Below, one piece after another: positions 31,640 to 44,690 of a DNA stretch of 64,000 nt. The notes beneath the pieces are model-generated. The model was given only the letters and a program-made list of their open reading frames with translations, was not told where the DNA came from and did not search any database. This DNA comes from Chenopodium formosanum. Lineage: Eukaryota > Streptophyta > Magnoliopsida > Caryophyllales > Amaranthaceae. Where the stretch lies: assembly GCA_024500155.1 (NCBI GenBank), contig CM044869.1, positions 53,275,898-53,339,897 on the forward strand, given 5' to 3'. Each line of letters starts with the position of its first letter. Position 1 is the first letter of the stretch. Position numbers and translations under genes: made by a program.

Positions 31640-34600
31640 AGATGATATATGGAGAACTATTGAACTAATAAGAAGTAAAGTATGTTAAAACTAAAAAAAA
31701 TGGCAGCTTTTTTTTTGCTTTTCTTTTTTTTTTTTCAATGCTTTAAATCATAAGCTTAAATACTTTACTTTTTGAAGAGTACCTCAAGGACAAAATCCTA
31801 TATGGGTATGTCTTGCTTTGATCTCATGAGGGTGAGGATGTCGTAGAGAGCGTGGTACGATTCACAACATCATCAGGGACCGGATGATTATGATGATATG
31901 ATATTAGAACAAGTGAAAAAAAAATGTGAAGAAAGGAACAAATAATAAAATGTGGGCTCAAAAAAAATGGTTGAAACACAAAGGAAAGAGGACCATATAC
32001 ATCATTTCATGATTAATAAAAACCCTAGATAAGAGGAAATGATGATTTCAACTGCCCTACAATGGGGTCAAAAGAGGAAAAAGGAAAAGTTTGAAAGGTA
32101 AGAAATTTAACCCTATAATTTAAGGGTATGTATACCTTTACATTATGGGTACTCAAAAGACTTGAAATGTTGGTTGATTGGGTTAGATGGATGGCCTGTA
32201 AAGTTGGGCTTCTTATAAATATTGTTTAATTAAAAAATGAAAGTGGGCCCAAGTTGGTACTAAAAGAGAAGTCAAGATGGGCTGTGTCAACAACCCATTG
32301 TCTATTCCGTTGAGATTCTTTGATTTCTTACATAGTTAGGAATAATGTTGACTATATATGTATAATATAAAGTCTAAATTAGTATAATTAATAATTAATA
32401 ATGGGTGATGTGGCCAAAATTTCCACCTCATTGTACAATCAGTCAATCATGCAAAGTTGTGACAAAATTGTTCTCGAATAAGAGAGAATATAAAGGCCTA
32501 TTAACCTCTCTATTGAGGTGTAGCATAGCCCCCACATTTATATGGCTTTTACTTGTGCAACCACAACCACTCTTGAGAATGAGTAATGAGTAATTGGTTC
32601 TTACTTTCAATTATTTTGACATCCCAAATTTAGGCTTTGTTTTGAGGCCAATTTAGGGTAGGAAATTTATGACCTTTTCTTCATCTTTCAAGTACGGATT
32701 TTCATACTCTTTAGTCTTTAATAATCAACCTCTCTTTTATGGCATTATCTGTTTAATTAATTATATTAGAAAAATCTTTAGTGAAATTTTATGACAAGAG
32801 CAATAAAACCATGAGTGTGTGGATTTAAGGGAATTCAACCTCCATGATATCTGTATTGAGACGTGGTCTTATATAAACTTAAGGTCATGAAATAGAAAAA
32901 ACCTTAATCACTAATCTTAGTAAGGTATTCCAACTTTATACATTTTTTTTTCCATATATAGTACAAATTAGGCCTTATTTACCACATGATTATTGTATTA
33001 TTTACTTTGTCATTAGTTGGTACCAAATCTTCATCATGTTGTTTCTAAAGGTCATTTAGCAAACCTCAATAACTCTAAGTTGATCATTACAAGAAGATAA
33101 AATCCACATTTCTTTTTCCATCATCAAATTAAATCAAGTATCTCATCGATTATGACATGAACAACTGTGTTGAGTAATTCAAGGACTAATAGCATAATTT
33201 CCAAAGTTAGTAGTTAATATGTCAAATTATATCCTACCTTTAGAACAAACAATCACGGCTATGTTTTTAAGAAAGTTAGGAAATAGTATCACTGTTCTCT
33301 AAGTTATGAAGGCATTACAATCATAACTTTGAGAAACTCCAATAATAGAATGACTGAAATGGATGAAGATAAAGTCAAAATAGAGGTTTTGGGTCATAAT
33401 GGAATAGTCAAGGTAAATCATATTGAGACTTGGGAAAATATGACTATCAAGCAATTTCCATATTTGCATCAAAACACCAATTATTTACCAATTAATGACA
33501 CACATACTATTAAGCTATTTGCATCAAAACACCAATGAATGGAGCTAGGTTGCTAGCCTACAATAGTTGAGAAAAATCTAACCTATTTACTACTAAGGCT
33601 AAATTTTTAGTATCTCTTAACAACTCCTTAGTGCTTGTCTAAGAGAATTCAAAGAATTTGAAAATAAAGGGTGAAGTTTAGCAACAAGAATACCTTATAG
33701 GATAATAATGGCTAAATTTTTCTCATACATAAGAAAAAAAATTCAATCTTGAGAAATTGTGTAAATACTTTTAATCCTAATCTAAATTTTACATGTATTG
33801 TAACCTGTAAGAAATTATGATTCAACTATTACAATTTTTTTTCCCTTACTCGTATTACATTATCTAGAATTCTCACTGAATTAATATTTATGGTGGATCT
33901 CCACACATTTATAATTAATTTTAAAAGACAAAAAACATGGTAGAGTTTGGAACAAATCAACCAATGATATCTGTACAGATATATTGGGGCTTTTTTTTAA
34001 AAATTGACAAAAGATGGACAAGCCATCAATCATGATTAGCCGCCACCATGGCCTCCTTATAATTTTTAATCAACCTAAATCAAAGGGAACACATTGCAAA
34101 TGCTGTGGGGCCGACATTTTTCTCCTTTCTAATTTTTCTTTTCTCTTTCCCATTAACTACTTTTTAGTGGAATTAAATCACAAACTTTATAAATTAAATT
34201 TAGAATAGATACGCTAATTTAACTTGCTCTTAATATTATATACTTCTACTTTGATAAAATTACTTTTTTTGTGGATTGCTTTGTTCATTTTTAAGCTTTG
34301 TATACTGATTTCTTATTTGATGGCTTTAGTTGAAAAGGATATGGAGTTTCGATGAGAGTAATCATTGCACCCACTAGAAATTGTGACCAATCAAGCCTTA
34401 TTTAACTTTAGTGTACATCAAATATAAGGGGTTGTTTAAAATTGGTCCCAATCAAGGATGGATAAGATCAGATCAAATTAATTCCGGATCGTGTAGAAAA
34501 ATGAAAAAAAATAAATGAATGAGTTTAGACTAGACTTGAGCAAAGGAATAGGCCAATTTGTTCACCATATTGAAATTCATAATAGTCTTCTTTTCAGTCT

Positions 34601-37270
34601 GATCCACAACGTTTAAAAATTGATCATTAACTGACCTATAGTAGAAAATGTTACATAAAAAACTCCTAAATTACTCTTCCAATAGATTATGTATGCTATA
34701 TTTATCTATGTAAAGCATTGAGCAAGTAGTTCTCTTTACACAACTATCTCCATCGATCTATCTATACTTGCATGCATATATAACTTTTATTTTACAAAAC
34801 AAGTTGTCAATTCATACATAACTTTAATAAAATCCATTCTAAGGTATATTATTGTTCATTTTATAAATTTTCCTCTACAGAAAGTCTTTAAAATATATAT
34901 AATAGATTGCTACAATCATTCAAGATACATCCGTATACATAATACTCCTGAAATTTATCTTTGTGATTCAGTCAATTTATAGTTAAGTGGCAATTTTAAA
35001 TACATGTATGTTCATATAGCTTTTTTTTTACATCTAATTAGTACATCCTCATGTAAAGTTTTTGCATGTTCATGCAACTCACATAAAAATAAACTTGCAT
35101 TTGAAGTGGTATATATTCTAAGCTAGCTATCAAAGTATTCAAATAAGAATATGGGCATTATTTTGAAGATGATCGACAAGATAAGAAGTATTGACAACAA
35201 TGCGAGGCTGTTATTGGAAGATATTGAAAGCTAACGACTCATTGCTTCTCACCAACCGCACCTCAACTCGTGATAATATAATACTATATATTATAATTTC
35301 TTTTGATTATGGAAACTTATTATATTAATCCTAACAAATCACACCCACTTCCCTTATTAATATTTTTTTATGGTTGATTTCTATCTTAATCCTAGGTTAT
35401 CAAGTCTTAATTATGAGGACAACTTTGCATATACAACTATGATTGTTTATTTTACTTGTGTTCATTAATTTATTACTTAGTTATCTAACTTATTTTATTT
35501 TTTATAATTGGTAACACTATAGACTAAAAAAATTGTTTCTTATATCTTAAAATGCTAGAGATTTGTCTTTGTGATTTAAAGATAACTTAAAGAAATAATG
35601 TAGGGATCGAATATGAGCACGAGTTATCTAATATCCCATCAATATAAATATACGTATTCTAGTTTGAATATATAAAGCCCAATATAGAACTCTTTACTTA
35701 TTGGTGATTGGTAATAGACATATATTTTAAATTCATTTTCCATTCCATCATCTTCCAAATTTGTTTAGATAACATCATAATAGAAATCTTGTGAGTGCAT
35801 CCTTCTTATTATTTGTATTTGTTAAATTTATTGCCAAATAGCTAGGTATTTATAAGAAAGTACATATGAAAATTAAGATGCACATAAAAATCAAATTTAG
35901 GGTGCTTAAGATTCAATCCAAAACCCTTCTTAAAATGGTTTTAAATACATAAAAAGACCTCTAAAATGATTTATTTTCTCCTTATGTATAAATTTTAGGA
36001 TGATTACTTTATTTTGAGCTATATTTCCATAGAGTTTTTTGTACAATGAGGCAATAAATTTATTTAATTATACTATTGTCATTATTTAAATAAAATGGTC
36101 TTATGGTTGTTCAAATTAAACTAGCCATGCCAGTGTTTATTTTGGACTAGTTTTATTAGTTTAATCTGAATTCAATCTTAGTATAACTTGTACGTTCCCT
36201 GAGTCTTGAATTCTCCAAATTATGTTTCTCTTTCTGTAAGTTAGCGATTACTCAATTTTTAAGTACAACTAGTTCTACCAGGTGCATGGTATAACCAAAA
36301 CTATTTTGTTGTCTAGGTGTTTGGTTAAGCCTTGAACATAGTAAGCATAGGACCAAATAGCCCTTATCCCAAAAAGTCAAAAGGGTCTACTAAGTTTCGA
36401 AATTGCCAAATGTGACACACTGACACCTAAATTGGTTATCTTGACTTTGTGTATAATTTTTTTGGGGTGCAAATCACAATTGAATCTATATATCAAATAT
36501 GGCAGTCCATATAGATACAATCCCATTGTGCTTGCAAGTTGCATGTAATAGCCTTTTATTGAAAAAGCAGGCCCAAATGTTTTGGGCCATTTATGATTTT
36601 TTTTTTCAAATAATGATTGATAGACATAATTTAGGAGTGGCTTCGGCTAGATTACTGATATTTTAAGATAGATAAGAGAAAAAACATTGATACTCCCTCA
36701 TTTTCAATTTTCCTTTTAACAAATGGTTTTCTACTTTTTGTGAACTAATAATTTTGGATTTTTAATTAAAAAATTAATTATGACCCACTAATTTAATATA
36801 ACATGGAGTACTTAATATAATCAAGAATTTTTGATGAAGTTATTAAGTACCAATTTTAATTCTTGATTAAGTTTTTACAAGATGAATTTTATACATTTCG
36901 TTCATAATTTCATTATATGAACCGGAAAACTTACTGTAAATTGTTTTTTTTTTTCTTTTTTTTTTAAAAAATAAAATAAAATAAAAACTTACATAACACT
37001 TTATTTTATTAAAAGACATTTATTAATCTCCCTTATAGTAGTAGAAAACAATAATGGATAGGTCTGTATACAACTAGCATCACGTACTATAGACGTACAA
37101 TGAACTAATAACATGATTAACATCAAATTCATGTGTATAATGCCAACTTGCATATAAATTGAGCCACTGGATAGAGGATCTAATGACACTAAAGAATGAA
37201 CTTTGTACTTGCAATGTTCCTTGCACATATAGCTTTCTGTTTGTCCTCGTTATTTTTGAATGATACTTGA
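31640..37270. other. Gene-free spacer, 5.6 kb
   Basis: AT-rich with only short open frames (up to 69 residues) that lack domain motifs or exon signals. A weak Stowaway-like candidate with CTCCCTCA at one end and ATGGAG at the other lies at about 36691-36810, flanked by TA. No gene is supported. Confidence 0.4.
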
Positions 37271-37275
37271 CTTTT

Positions 37276-37982
37276 TGTTGGAAATAAAGAAAGGAAATTC
37301 AAAGGGTCAGATATAGGCGCCCGATCGGGCGGACATAGCCTGACTGGACGCGAGAAGAGTTGTAAAATTCTAGAGTTCCGCCGTCCGACCGGGCACGAGA
37401 AGATCTTTGGAAAAAGGGAGTGTCCGCCCGATCGGGCGCGAGAGCAACTTAAGTTTTAGTTGGGTGCTCGCCCGATCAGGCGCGAGTTTGTCCGTTGGAC
37501 TCCAACGGTTCCCTTGGATTCCTTTTCTTGGTTAATTTCTTATAACCCCCCATTTAAGAGGTTGATTATGGTGTTTTAATCACCATGATTATTCTGATTT
37601 TATTTTCTTATTGATTAAAAAGATTCCTCCTTGATCTTCCATCTTCTTCGATCTTCATTATAAATTGGAGGTTAATTTTCCTGATCATACACACAAGAAA
37701 TACATATAAAACACAAGCTAAACACATACTCTATATTGGGCATAAGTTACTTGGCTCCAACCTTCCACCCAAAAGTGCCTTTGAGTGGAAGTGGTGTATT
37801 AACCTTAGAGAACGTGTCGACGGATACAATTGAGCACCCTGATTGCGTCGGAATTTTGTTTTCAAGTCAGTGAATTTGCTTCACGACACACCGTACTCTT
37901 CCTATTTTGTAGGATCATCTTTTCGATCTTACTTGTTACTTTTTTATACTAAATACTCTAGATTTCTCATTTATTTACAACA
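37276..37982. mobile_element. Solo LTR, 707 bp, 5-bp duplication CTTTT
   Basis: It starts TGTTGG and ends ACAACA, and CTTTT flanks both sides (37271-37275 and 37983-37987), so it has complete LTR borders without an internal region. It is much more GC-rich than its surroundings at 37310-37500, where CCCGATCGGGCG-type palindromes recur (near 37320, 37385, 37425 and 37470). A TATAA-like site (CTTATAACCCCC) is near 37540. Superfamily and orientation are not settled. Solo LTRs arise by recombination between the two LTRs of one element. Confidence 0.8.
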
Positions 37983-37987
37983 CTTTT

Positions 37988-40084
37988 TATTACAATAAAG
38001 TAATTAATTAATCATCTTGTTTAAAAAAAAAAAATAATAATAAAAGTTTTGATTTGTAGGAGTCACAATCGCATCATAAAGTTATGCACCACAAATTGCC
38101 ACATTGTTGTTCTAAGAGGTTGAGATTGAGGCTAAGTCAAGATACACAATCTTTCTCCATCAAGAGTTTTGTTGAATTGTCTTACTACCATTTTGTAATT
38201 TTAATTGTCATTTGGTTTATTTATTTATTTATTGTTTGAAAACAAACAAACGAGATGAGTATTAGAGTAAACAAACTCTATAAAAGTCAAAATGTTTCAT
38301 TTAATTTATTTGAACATGGAGGGAGTATATGACAACCTAGCATGTTGGAGGACACTAGAGTCTAAAAACAAAACCTTTGCGTTATTAATGTGAAAATTAG
38401 TATAATTAGGTGTAAAAGTAAAGAACAAAGAGTATACCTGAAGACTTAAAATCATACTAAATATAAAATATAGGAGTCAAAATAACTTCGGTTCCTCTTC
38501 CCATTATTATTCTTTCTCCCCCTAATTAACTGAACTGATTGGAGCTGAACTGAACTAAACTGAACTTAATAGAGTTGAAATAAATTGTATATGAAAGAAG
38601 GAAATTAGGAATTGAAATGAAATAAACTGATTGGAGCTAAACTAAATTTAAGCTGAACAGAACATATCCTAAGGCATTGGCGATCAAATTTCGCTGTTTT
38701 GGACTGATGTATTGAGTTGGACTGGATTTCTTACATATTTCCAATGTATACGGTGGATTTGATGGATTGGGCCTAATGGCCTATATACATATATCTTGGC
38801 CCATACGCTTACTTAACGTAGTATCACATTAAAGACATTCTTTTTTTGATGGGCGCAAAAGATGAATATGAACGCACTTCTGCCATTTTATTTTAATTGA
38901 CACAATTTTACTTTTGTAACCATTTATATAGATTTTTTTGATTTTATTTTGTGATTTATATATAAAATATAGTCAAGTAATGTTTTGATTGATTCGTGTC
39001 ATCTCTATTTTTTAAATATCAAATTTTATATTTTTTTGTTGTACATAATTAGAGTTATCGATTAGTTGTTAGATATTCATCTCTCTCTCTCTGTTTTGGC
39101 TCCATGACTCGCCAATTTGCAACTTACTTTTCTTTTTTTTGACAGAAATTTGCAACTTAAAATTGATATTTATTTTACTGTACAAGAAAAATATTATTAC
39201 TCGTAATATCTTTAATTATAAACTTTTTATGACGATAAATCTTTAAAAATCTAATGAACACTAATATATTTATCTTTACGTATAAAATTAAAATAAAATT
39301 ATCGAGATTATGTGAATTGTACAATAGTCCAAGGCCTCCAGGCCAATTGGTGCAATAATAACGGAGAAATTATAATACATTATTCCGTAATAGATCACTA
39401 GCCCTAAACTTTGACTTCATCACTATTATTCATTGCATTTGGTACATACAAACTTTTCCATCACAACTTGCTTGAATAAATGGTAACATAATTTTTATAC
39501 AAAAGGCGGACCACATTTGATAAAAGGATAACATTGCATTTGAAACCTTGTGTAGCTAAATAAGGCAACACACTATGGTGAATAAATATTGAGGTACCAA
39601 ATTATAAGATCAATCAAAGCCATACTTCTCATTATATTCATAAATCATAACTCGTACAATTTCACTAATTTGGAAGAATCTATCAAATCATTTGGAATTT
39701 TTATTTTAGAAACATGAATGATTTTAACATCATTGGGAATTTAAATATCACATGAATGATAAAATTAGGTAGGATACCAAAATCTTGTCCGAGGTGCACA
39801 TGGATTATTATGTTTTGATAGGTTAATAATTATGATATGAAAAAAAAAAGTCTCAATTTTAGATTTTTAGAAGGGTATGGGTCTTTAGTATGAAGAAGTA
39901 GAATAATTAAAGATTGACCATATAATTGTCATAAATTTTCACTATATAAATGAATGTACCTACTTACGTATCTAGATAATTGGCTGACAATTTCTTATGT
40001 TGCATCTAGCTACTTACGTACCTACATACGCTTCCATTTTATTCGGAAAAAATGGTCCAAGTGCTATGTCCTGGATAAAACACA
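37988..40084. other. Gene-free spacer with a Tourist-like remnant
   Basis: 38530-38672 carries AACTGAACTGATTGGAGC and AAACTGATTGGAGCTAAACT motifs, matching the reverse of the remnant at 19942-20053; its left end is unclear. Nothing else is supported. Confidence 0.4.
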
Positions 40085-40092
40085 TTTCATAC

Positions 40093-41175
40093 TAGGGGTG
40101 TCAATTCGGTTAAACAGTTCGGGTTTGGGTTGGGTTTATCAGTTTCGGGTTATAACGGGTCGGTTTATAATGGATTGAAATAATAAACGGGTCAGTTTGG
40201 GTCGGTTTTGAAAATTATCGGGTCAGTTCGGTTTGGTTTTTTTAATTGCAGTTTCTATTCGGATCGGGTCCTTATCGGGTCGGGTTCTAGTCAGTTTGGG
40301 TCATAATCAATTTGGGTTGAAGTGGGTCGGTTTGAAAACGGGTTTAGCCCATTTAATGTGGGTTTCGGTTAAAAACAGTTCGAGTCTTAATCAGGACGGG
40401 TCGTAATTGGTTCGGGTCATAATCAGTTTGGGTTTAACTGGGTCGGTTCGAAAATGGGTTTCGGTTCAAAATTGATCGGGTGAAATCGGGTCCAACTATT
40501 ATCGTTTCGGTTATAATCGGTTTAGATTGAACTTGGTTGGTTTGAAAACGAGTTTACCCAATTTGAAACGGGTTTCTAATTAAATCATATCGGGTTAAAA
40601 TTGAGTCGGATGATTATCGAGTCGAATTAGTCATATAATGGGTAGGAACGAGTTATGTTATAATCAAGTCAAGTCATAAATAAGTTGGGTTTATCGAGTA
40701 GTGGGTTGAAACAGATTAGATCATAAACATATTGGGTAACAGGTTGTAAATGACTCAGTCATAAAGGGTTACGGGTTTTAAACGGTTTGGTCATAACGGG
40801 CTACGGGTCGTAAACGGTTCGGTCACAACGGGTTACGGATTATAACCGGTTCGGTCACAACGGGTTACGGGTTGGAACGATTTAGGTTTATCGGATTTTT
40901 AACGGTTTTCGGTTTAAAACGGGTTGGGTTACTATCGGGTTTAAACGTAATCGGTTTGGGTTGCTTTCAGTTTCGGGTTGTAACGATTTGGCTTGATAAC
41001 GGGTCGGGTTAGTAACGGTTTGCACAAATTCGATTTTGTTCAGTTTCGGTTTGGAAAAAATTGGGTCGGGTCAGTTTCCGGTTTCCAAAAAACGGGTTTT
41101 AAACAGTTCAGTTCCTTTTCGAATCGGTTCGAAACAGTCGGGTTTAACAGTTCGGGTCAGAAACTGACAGCTCTA
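40093..41175. mobile_element. Non-autonomous hAT element made of CGGGT repeats, 1083 bp, 8-bp duplication TTTCATAC
   Basis: TTTCATAC is at 40085-40092 and 41176-41183. The ends are TAGGGGTGTCAATTCGG and CTGACAGCTCTA. Almost the whole interior is quasi-repeats of GGGTCGGTTTGAAAACGGG, GGGTCATAATCAG and ACGGGTTACGGGTCGTAAAC. A run of about five roughly 35-base units with ACGGGTTACGGGT lies at 40740-40870. There is no transposase and no plausible gene. Confidence 0.88.
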
Positions 41176-41319
41176 TTTCATACACATGCACATAAATGAT
41201 ATGGGACATTTAATTTTGTAACATGCGTGCTAATTAAAAGCCTCTTCTTACACTAAAATCACCATACTAGATGTGTGGAAGGGTGGAAGCTATGGAGCCG
41301 TGCATAGAGATCGGCAAAG

Positions 41320-41321
<2 letters not shown>

Positions 41322-41414
<93 letters not shown>
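41322..41414. repeat. (TA)n microsatellite, about 46 repeats
   Basis: Pure alternating A/T. Its flanks (GCATAGAGATCGGCAAAGA and CCTAAACTTTTAGCC) are unique in the window. The open frame of repeated Tyr-Ile through it is not a gene. Confidence 0.95.
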
Positions 41415-41417
<3 letters not shown>

Positions 41418-41960
41418 AAACTTTTAGCCATACAAGTATACGACGAGACAGCGACACTTGGCGTTCCAATTTTTCGCCAAGTGTCACGCCACGTGGTATA
41501 AAGTTATATAGAATTCAATTTGTAGGATAAAAAAGTTAGTTTAGAATTCTGTTATTTTCAATCAAATTTGGATAGAATTTTGGATAAAATTGTTAATTTA
41601 AAGTTTTATTTTCGATAAAGTACCAATATTTCATATGTACAAATTGAATTATAATTTTATTCAAAAAATAATTAGATTATAACTCTTATAAATTATCATA
41701 TAAATTTATTTTTTGTATCATAATATTTTTTTGGAGCGAAGGAATTAGTTCAAAATGTACCACATCCATTATTTATAATATATCCTAATCAATTAATAAA
41801 ATATACTTCACAATCCAATATAATTTTTTTTTACTGTGTGTAGACCTGTCAATCAGATCGGGTCACGAGTCATTTCGGACAGGGTCATTATTTCAGGTTA
41901 CGGGCCAAGAAATGTTTTTCACCAATATTATTATTAATAATCATTACATGCCTACTACAT
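41415..41960. other. Gene-free spacer with a truncated hAT-family scrap
   Basis: 41844-41912 reads AGACCTGTCAATCAGATCGG and then GGGTCA motifs, like the left end of the CGGGT-type hAT family, but no right end or duplication was found. Confidence 0.35.
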
Positions 41961-42127
41961 TGGTTGTTGGTGTAGTGATGATTGGGACTACACTTGGTAG
42001 GGAGGACCCGTGTTCAATCCCCCACAACAATAATCGGGAGGAGACTGGAACCTAACCACCCAGAACTGATCCCCGGATTCGGATTAGCCCAAAAGGTGAA
42101 CCAGGTGGAACACCAAAAAAAAAAAAA
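41961..42127 (+). mobile_element. tRNA-derived SINE with A tail
   Basis: A pol III A box (TTGGTGTAGTG, about 41967-41977) and a B box (TGTTCAATCCC, about 42011-42021) lie some 44 bases apart. A GC-richer body follows and ends in an A tract at 42114-42127. Size and order fit a plant SINE. The exact 5' end and target duplication were not resolved. Confidence 0.6.
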
Positions 42128-44638
42128 TGTTTAAATCATCACAAAACACACATAAATTCCTAACTAATTTTATATCAATGATATGTTTTAATATTTGACA
42201 TTTAGATTAAAAACTTATCTTAAAATTCAATAAATAACCCGGGCATTGCACGAGCACAAAATTAGAATATATATATATATAAAGCTAACGAACGCCCCGG
42301 GGGTGTTTGATAATCTAGCTAAAAGTAGAAAGATTAAACTAAAATTAACATTAATTACACCGATTGACGCGTGATTTTGTCATGCTTTTCCAAATTAATA
42401 CCATTTTAAGTAGCCAAATCCTATATATATACATACATACATATATACACATACGTACAAAGCAATTCAATATAAGTAATGTATTAGTATATAAAAATGG
42501 AGGTTCCGTGATTTATTGGCCTAGTTTAAATGAACTAAATTCTCAATGTTACTTATAAGAATGGTTACAAGATTAATAGAATTTTCAAAATTTGCTCATC
42601 TTATTTAAGTTCTTAGCTTATAAGCTCATAAAACATAAATTTTGATAAGAAATTAATTAATTACGCTAATATATGTAGTTCAAATTGCAGCTAATATTAT
42701 AATAACTTTAGGTTAAAATGGTAAGTTAAAATAAATTAAAGTGAATATAACACACCTTAAAACCCTCTTTTGTTTACTATATTTTCCCTTCTTTCATTAG
42801 GAAAAAAAGGTTTATATTTGAGTTTATAAGTTTATTTTTTCAGAAAAATTAAGTTCAAATAAATTATGATAACGGATAATAAGAATTACTTAAGTTCATT
42901 TTATTACTAAATAAGTTCGAATAAATTCATAAAAGTAAATTAAATGTAAATTGAACGTAAAACTTACTAAATAAGTTTGAATAAGTTTATAAAAGTAAAT
43001 TAAACTTAAAATTAAATGAAAAAAGCGCAGCCAAAATTTATTTCGCACTAAATTGAACGTAAAATTTACATAGCATGTAAAATTTGATACTCTACTTACG
43101 AGTATCTTAAATATCTTACGGAGTATTTAGTTTATTTCAATCTTTTCCTATATTTATGTATATATTTCTAGATAATCCAATAGTATTATTGAATTAATAC
43201 TTCGGTACATATTCCCTCCGTTTTTTTTTTTTTAAAGTACACTTCCTCTATTGGAAATCCTTTACAATTATTTAATAAAACTCCGTATATTTTTATCCAC
43301 TAATGGTTCTCACTCCTTCTCACACTACTTTAATTTTTTAATAAAATATTAACATTATTATCTTTTCTTACAAATTTTAATTACCTTATCTACTCCCCTA
43401 ACATATTATTTTTTTAAACCTCCTAATAATAAAGCACCGCGCAATTTCAACTCTAGCTAGCTTTAAATCCCTACCTTATAAAAAGTAGAAGGTAACTCTT
43501 AAGAATAGTGTGCTATCGACTATACCCTCAAAAATATGTACAAAATGTGTATTTACTTTTTTACCCTCATTAATATGTTTGCTCTCATTAATATATTTTT
43601 TTTTTCATTAAACATATCATCAATTAATTCAATTTTTTTTTTTTTTTAACAAAAAACTTGCAACAAAGAACTTGCAATGCCTTTTTTTAAATATAAAAGT
43701 TATACTTCATATGTTATTATTATTATTTAAAAAGAAAAAAAAAATTGTATTTACGAAGAGACTGTTTATTTTTACTCCTTCGTGGTTGCTCTTCTTATTT
43801 ACAATCTTGTCGTCCTTAAATTGCAACACTATTATTAAGGTTTATTAGCTTTGGAATTGTTCGTTGTTTGATGGCACATAAATAATATTATGGAGTTTGA
43901 ATGGGATTCATATTAAATAGTATATTTAAGCAGATTTTATCAAAAGGTGTAAAGAACTTAAAAATCCTAAAATCAAGGGAAATCTATGAAAAAAAAAAAA
44001 AAAAAAAACTAGACTATTACGGAGTATTAATTATGGAGAGAATTTACGAGGAAAAATATAACTAAGTGGTTATTGATTTAGTATTAGATATAGATATTAG
44101 ATGATCGTAGAACAATTAAAAAAAACTTATATTATTAAGTTTTTAGCAAAAACTAACATTTCACATATTATTACTCTATATGACCAAAGCTCAAAAAAAA
44201 TTCATTTGAAGAAAAACACACTAAGTATTATTAAATCATGCAAATCAATTAAGAGTTCTAAACTAACAATAGTTTAAGATATGAAGGGATGCAAATTAAT
44301 TAAATATTATTTAATAATAATTTTGAAATAACAGTGTCAAACTTTTGAAGGTTTCAAATAATAATTGTCATAAAAGATTTTAGTGGCTTTTTTTATACTT
44401 CTACAAAGTCACCACATAGGCACATAAAACAAATAGGTTGTATTAAAACTAACAGGTCTACTACCCAAACCAAAGATGTAAATACACGTCAATACAACTT
44501 CTCTACAAAAGCTAACTCATTCGCGCACATCGCGCGCGTAGGCCACCCTACTAAAAAATAAACGAAGCGCGTAGTTAGTTGCATCAAACAAAGAGAGAAG
44601 GGGAGAGCGTAGAGCTCAATTAGTTGCTCATATGTTGT

Positions 44639-44690
<52 letters not shown>

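Noticed and set aside
33329..33538. 69-residue open frame
   Set aside because: It has no motif, splice signals or leader; composition is like the surrounding spacer.
34014..34208. 64-residue open frame with CKCCGAD
   Set aside because: The three cysteines are not spaced like any zinc finger I know and there is no gene context.
37310..37500. GC-rich palindromes as a CRISPR-like or origin sequence
   Set aside because: The spacing is irregular and they lie inside a well-bounded LTR with a target duplication.
41271..41501. Open frame with a long Tyr-Ile repeat
   Set aside because: It is the (TA)n microsatellite read in frame; the flanking residues match nothing I know.
44520..44580. GC-rich CGCGCACATCGCGCGCG as a Helitron end
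   Set aside because: No matching other border, and no hairpin plus CTRR end could be placed.
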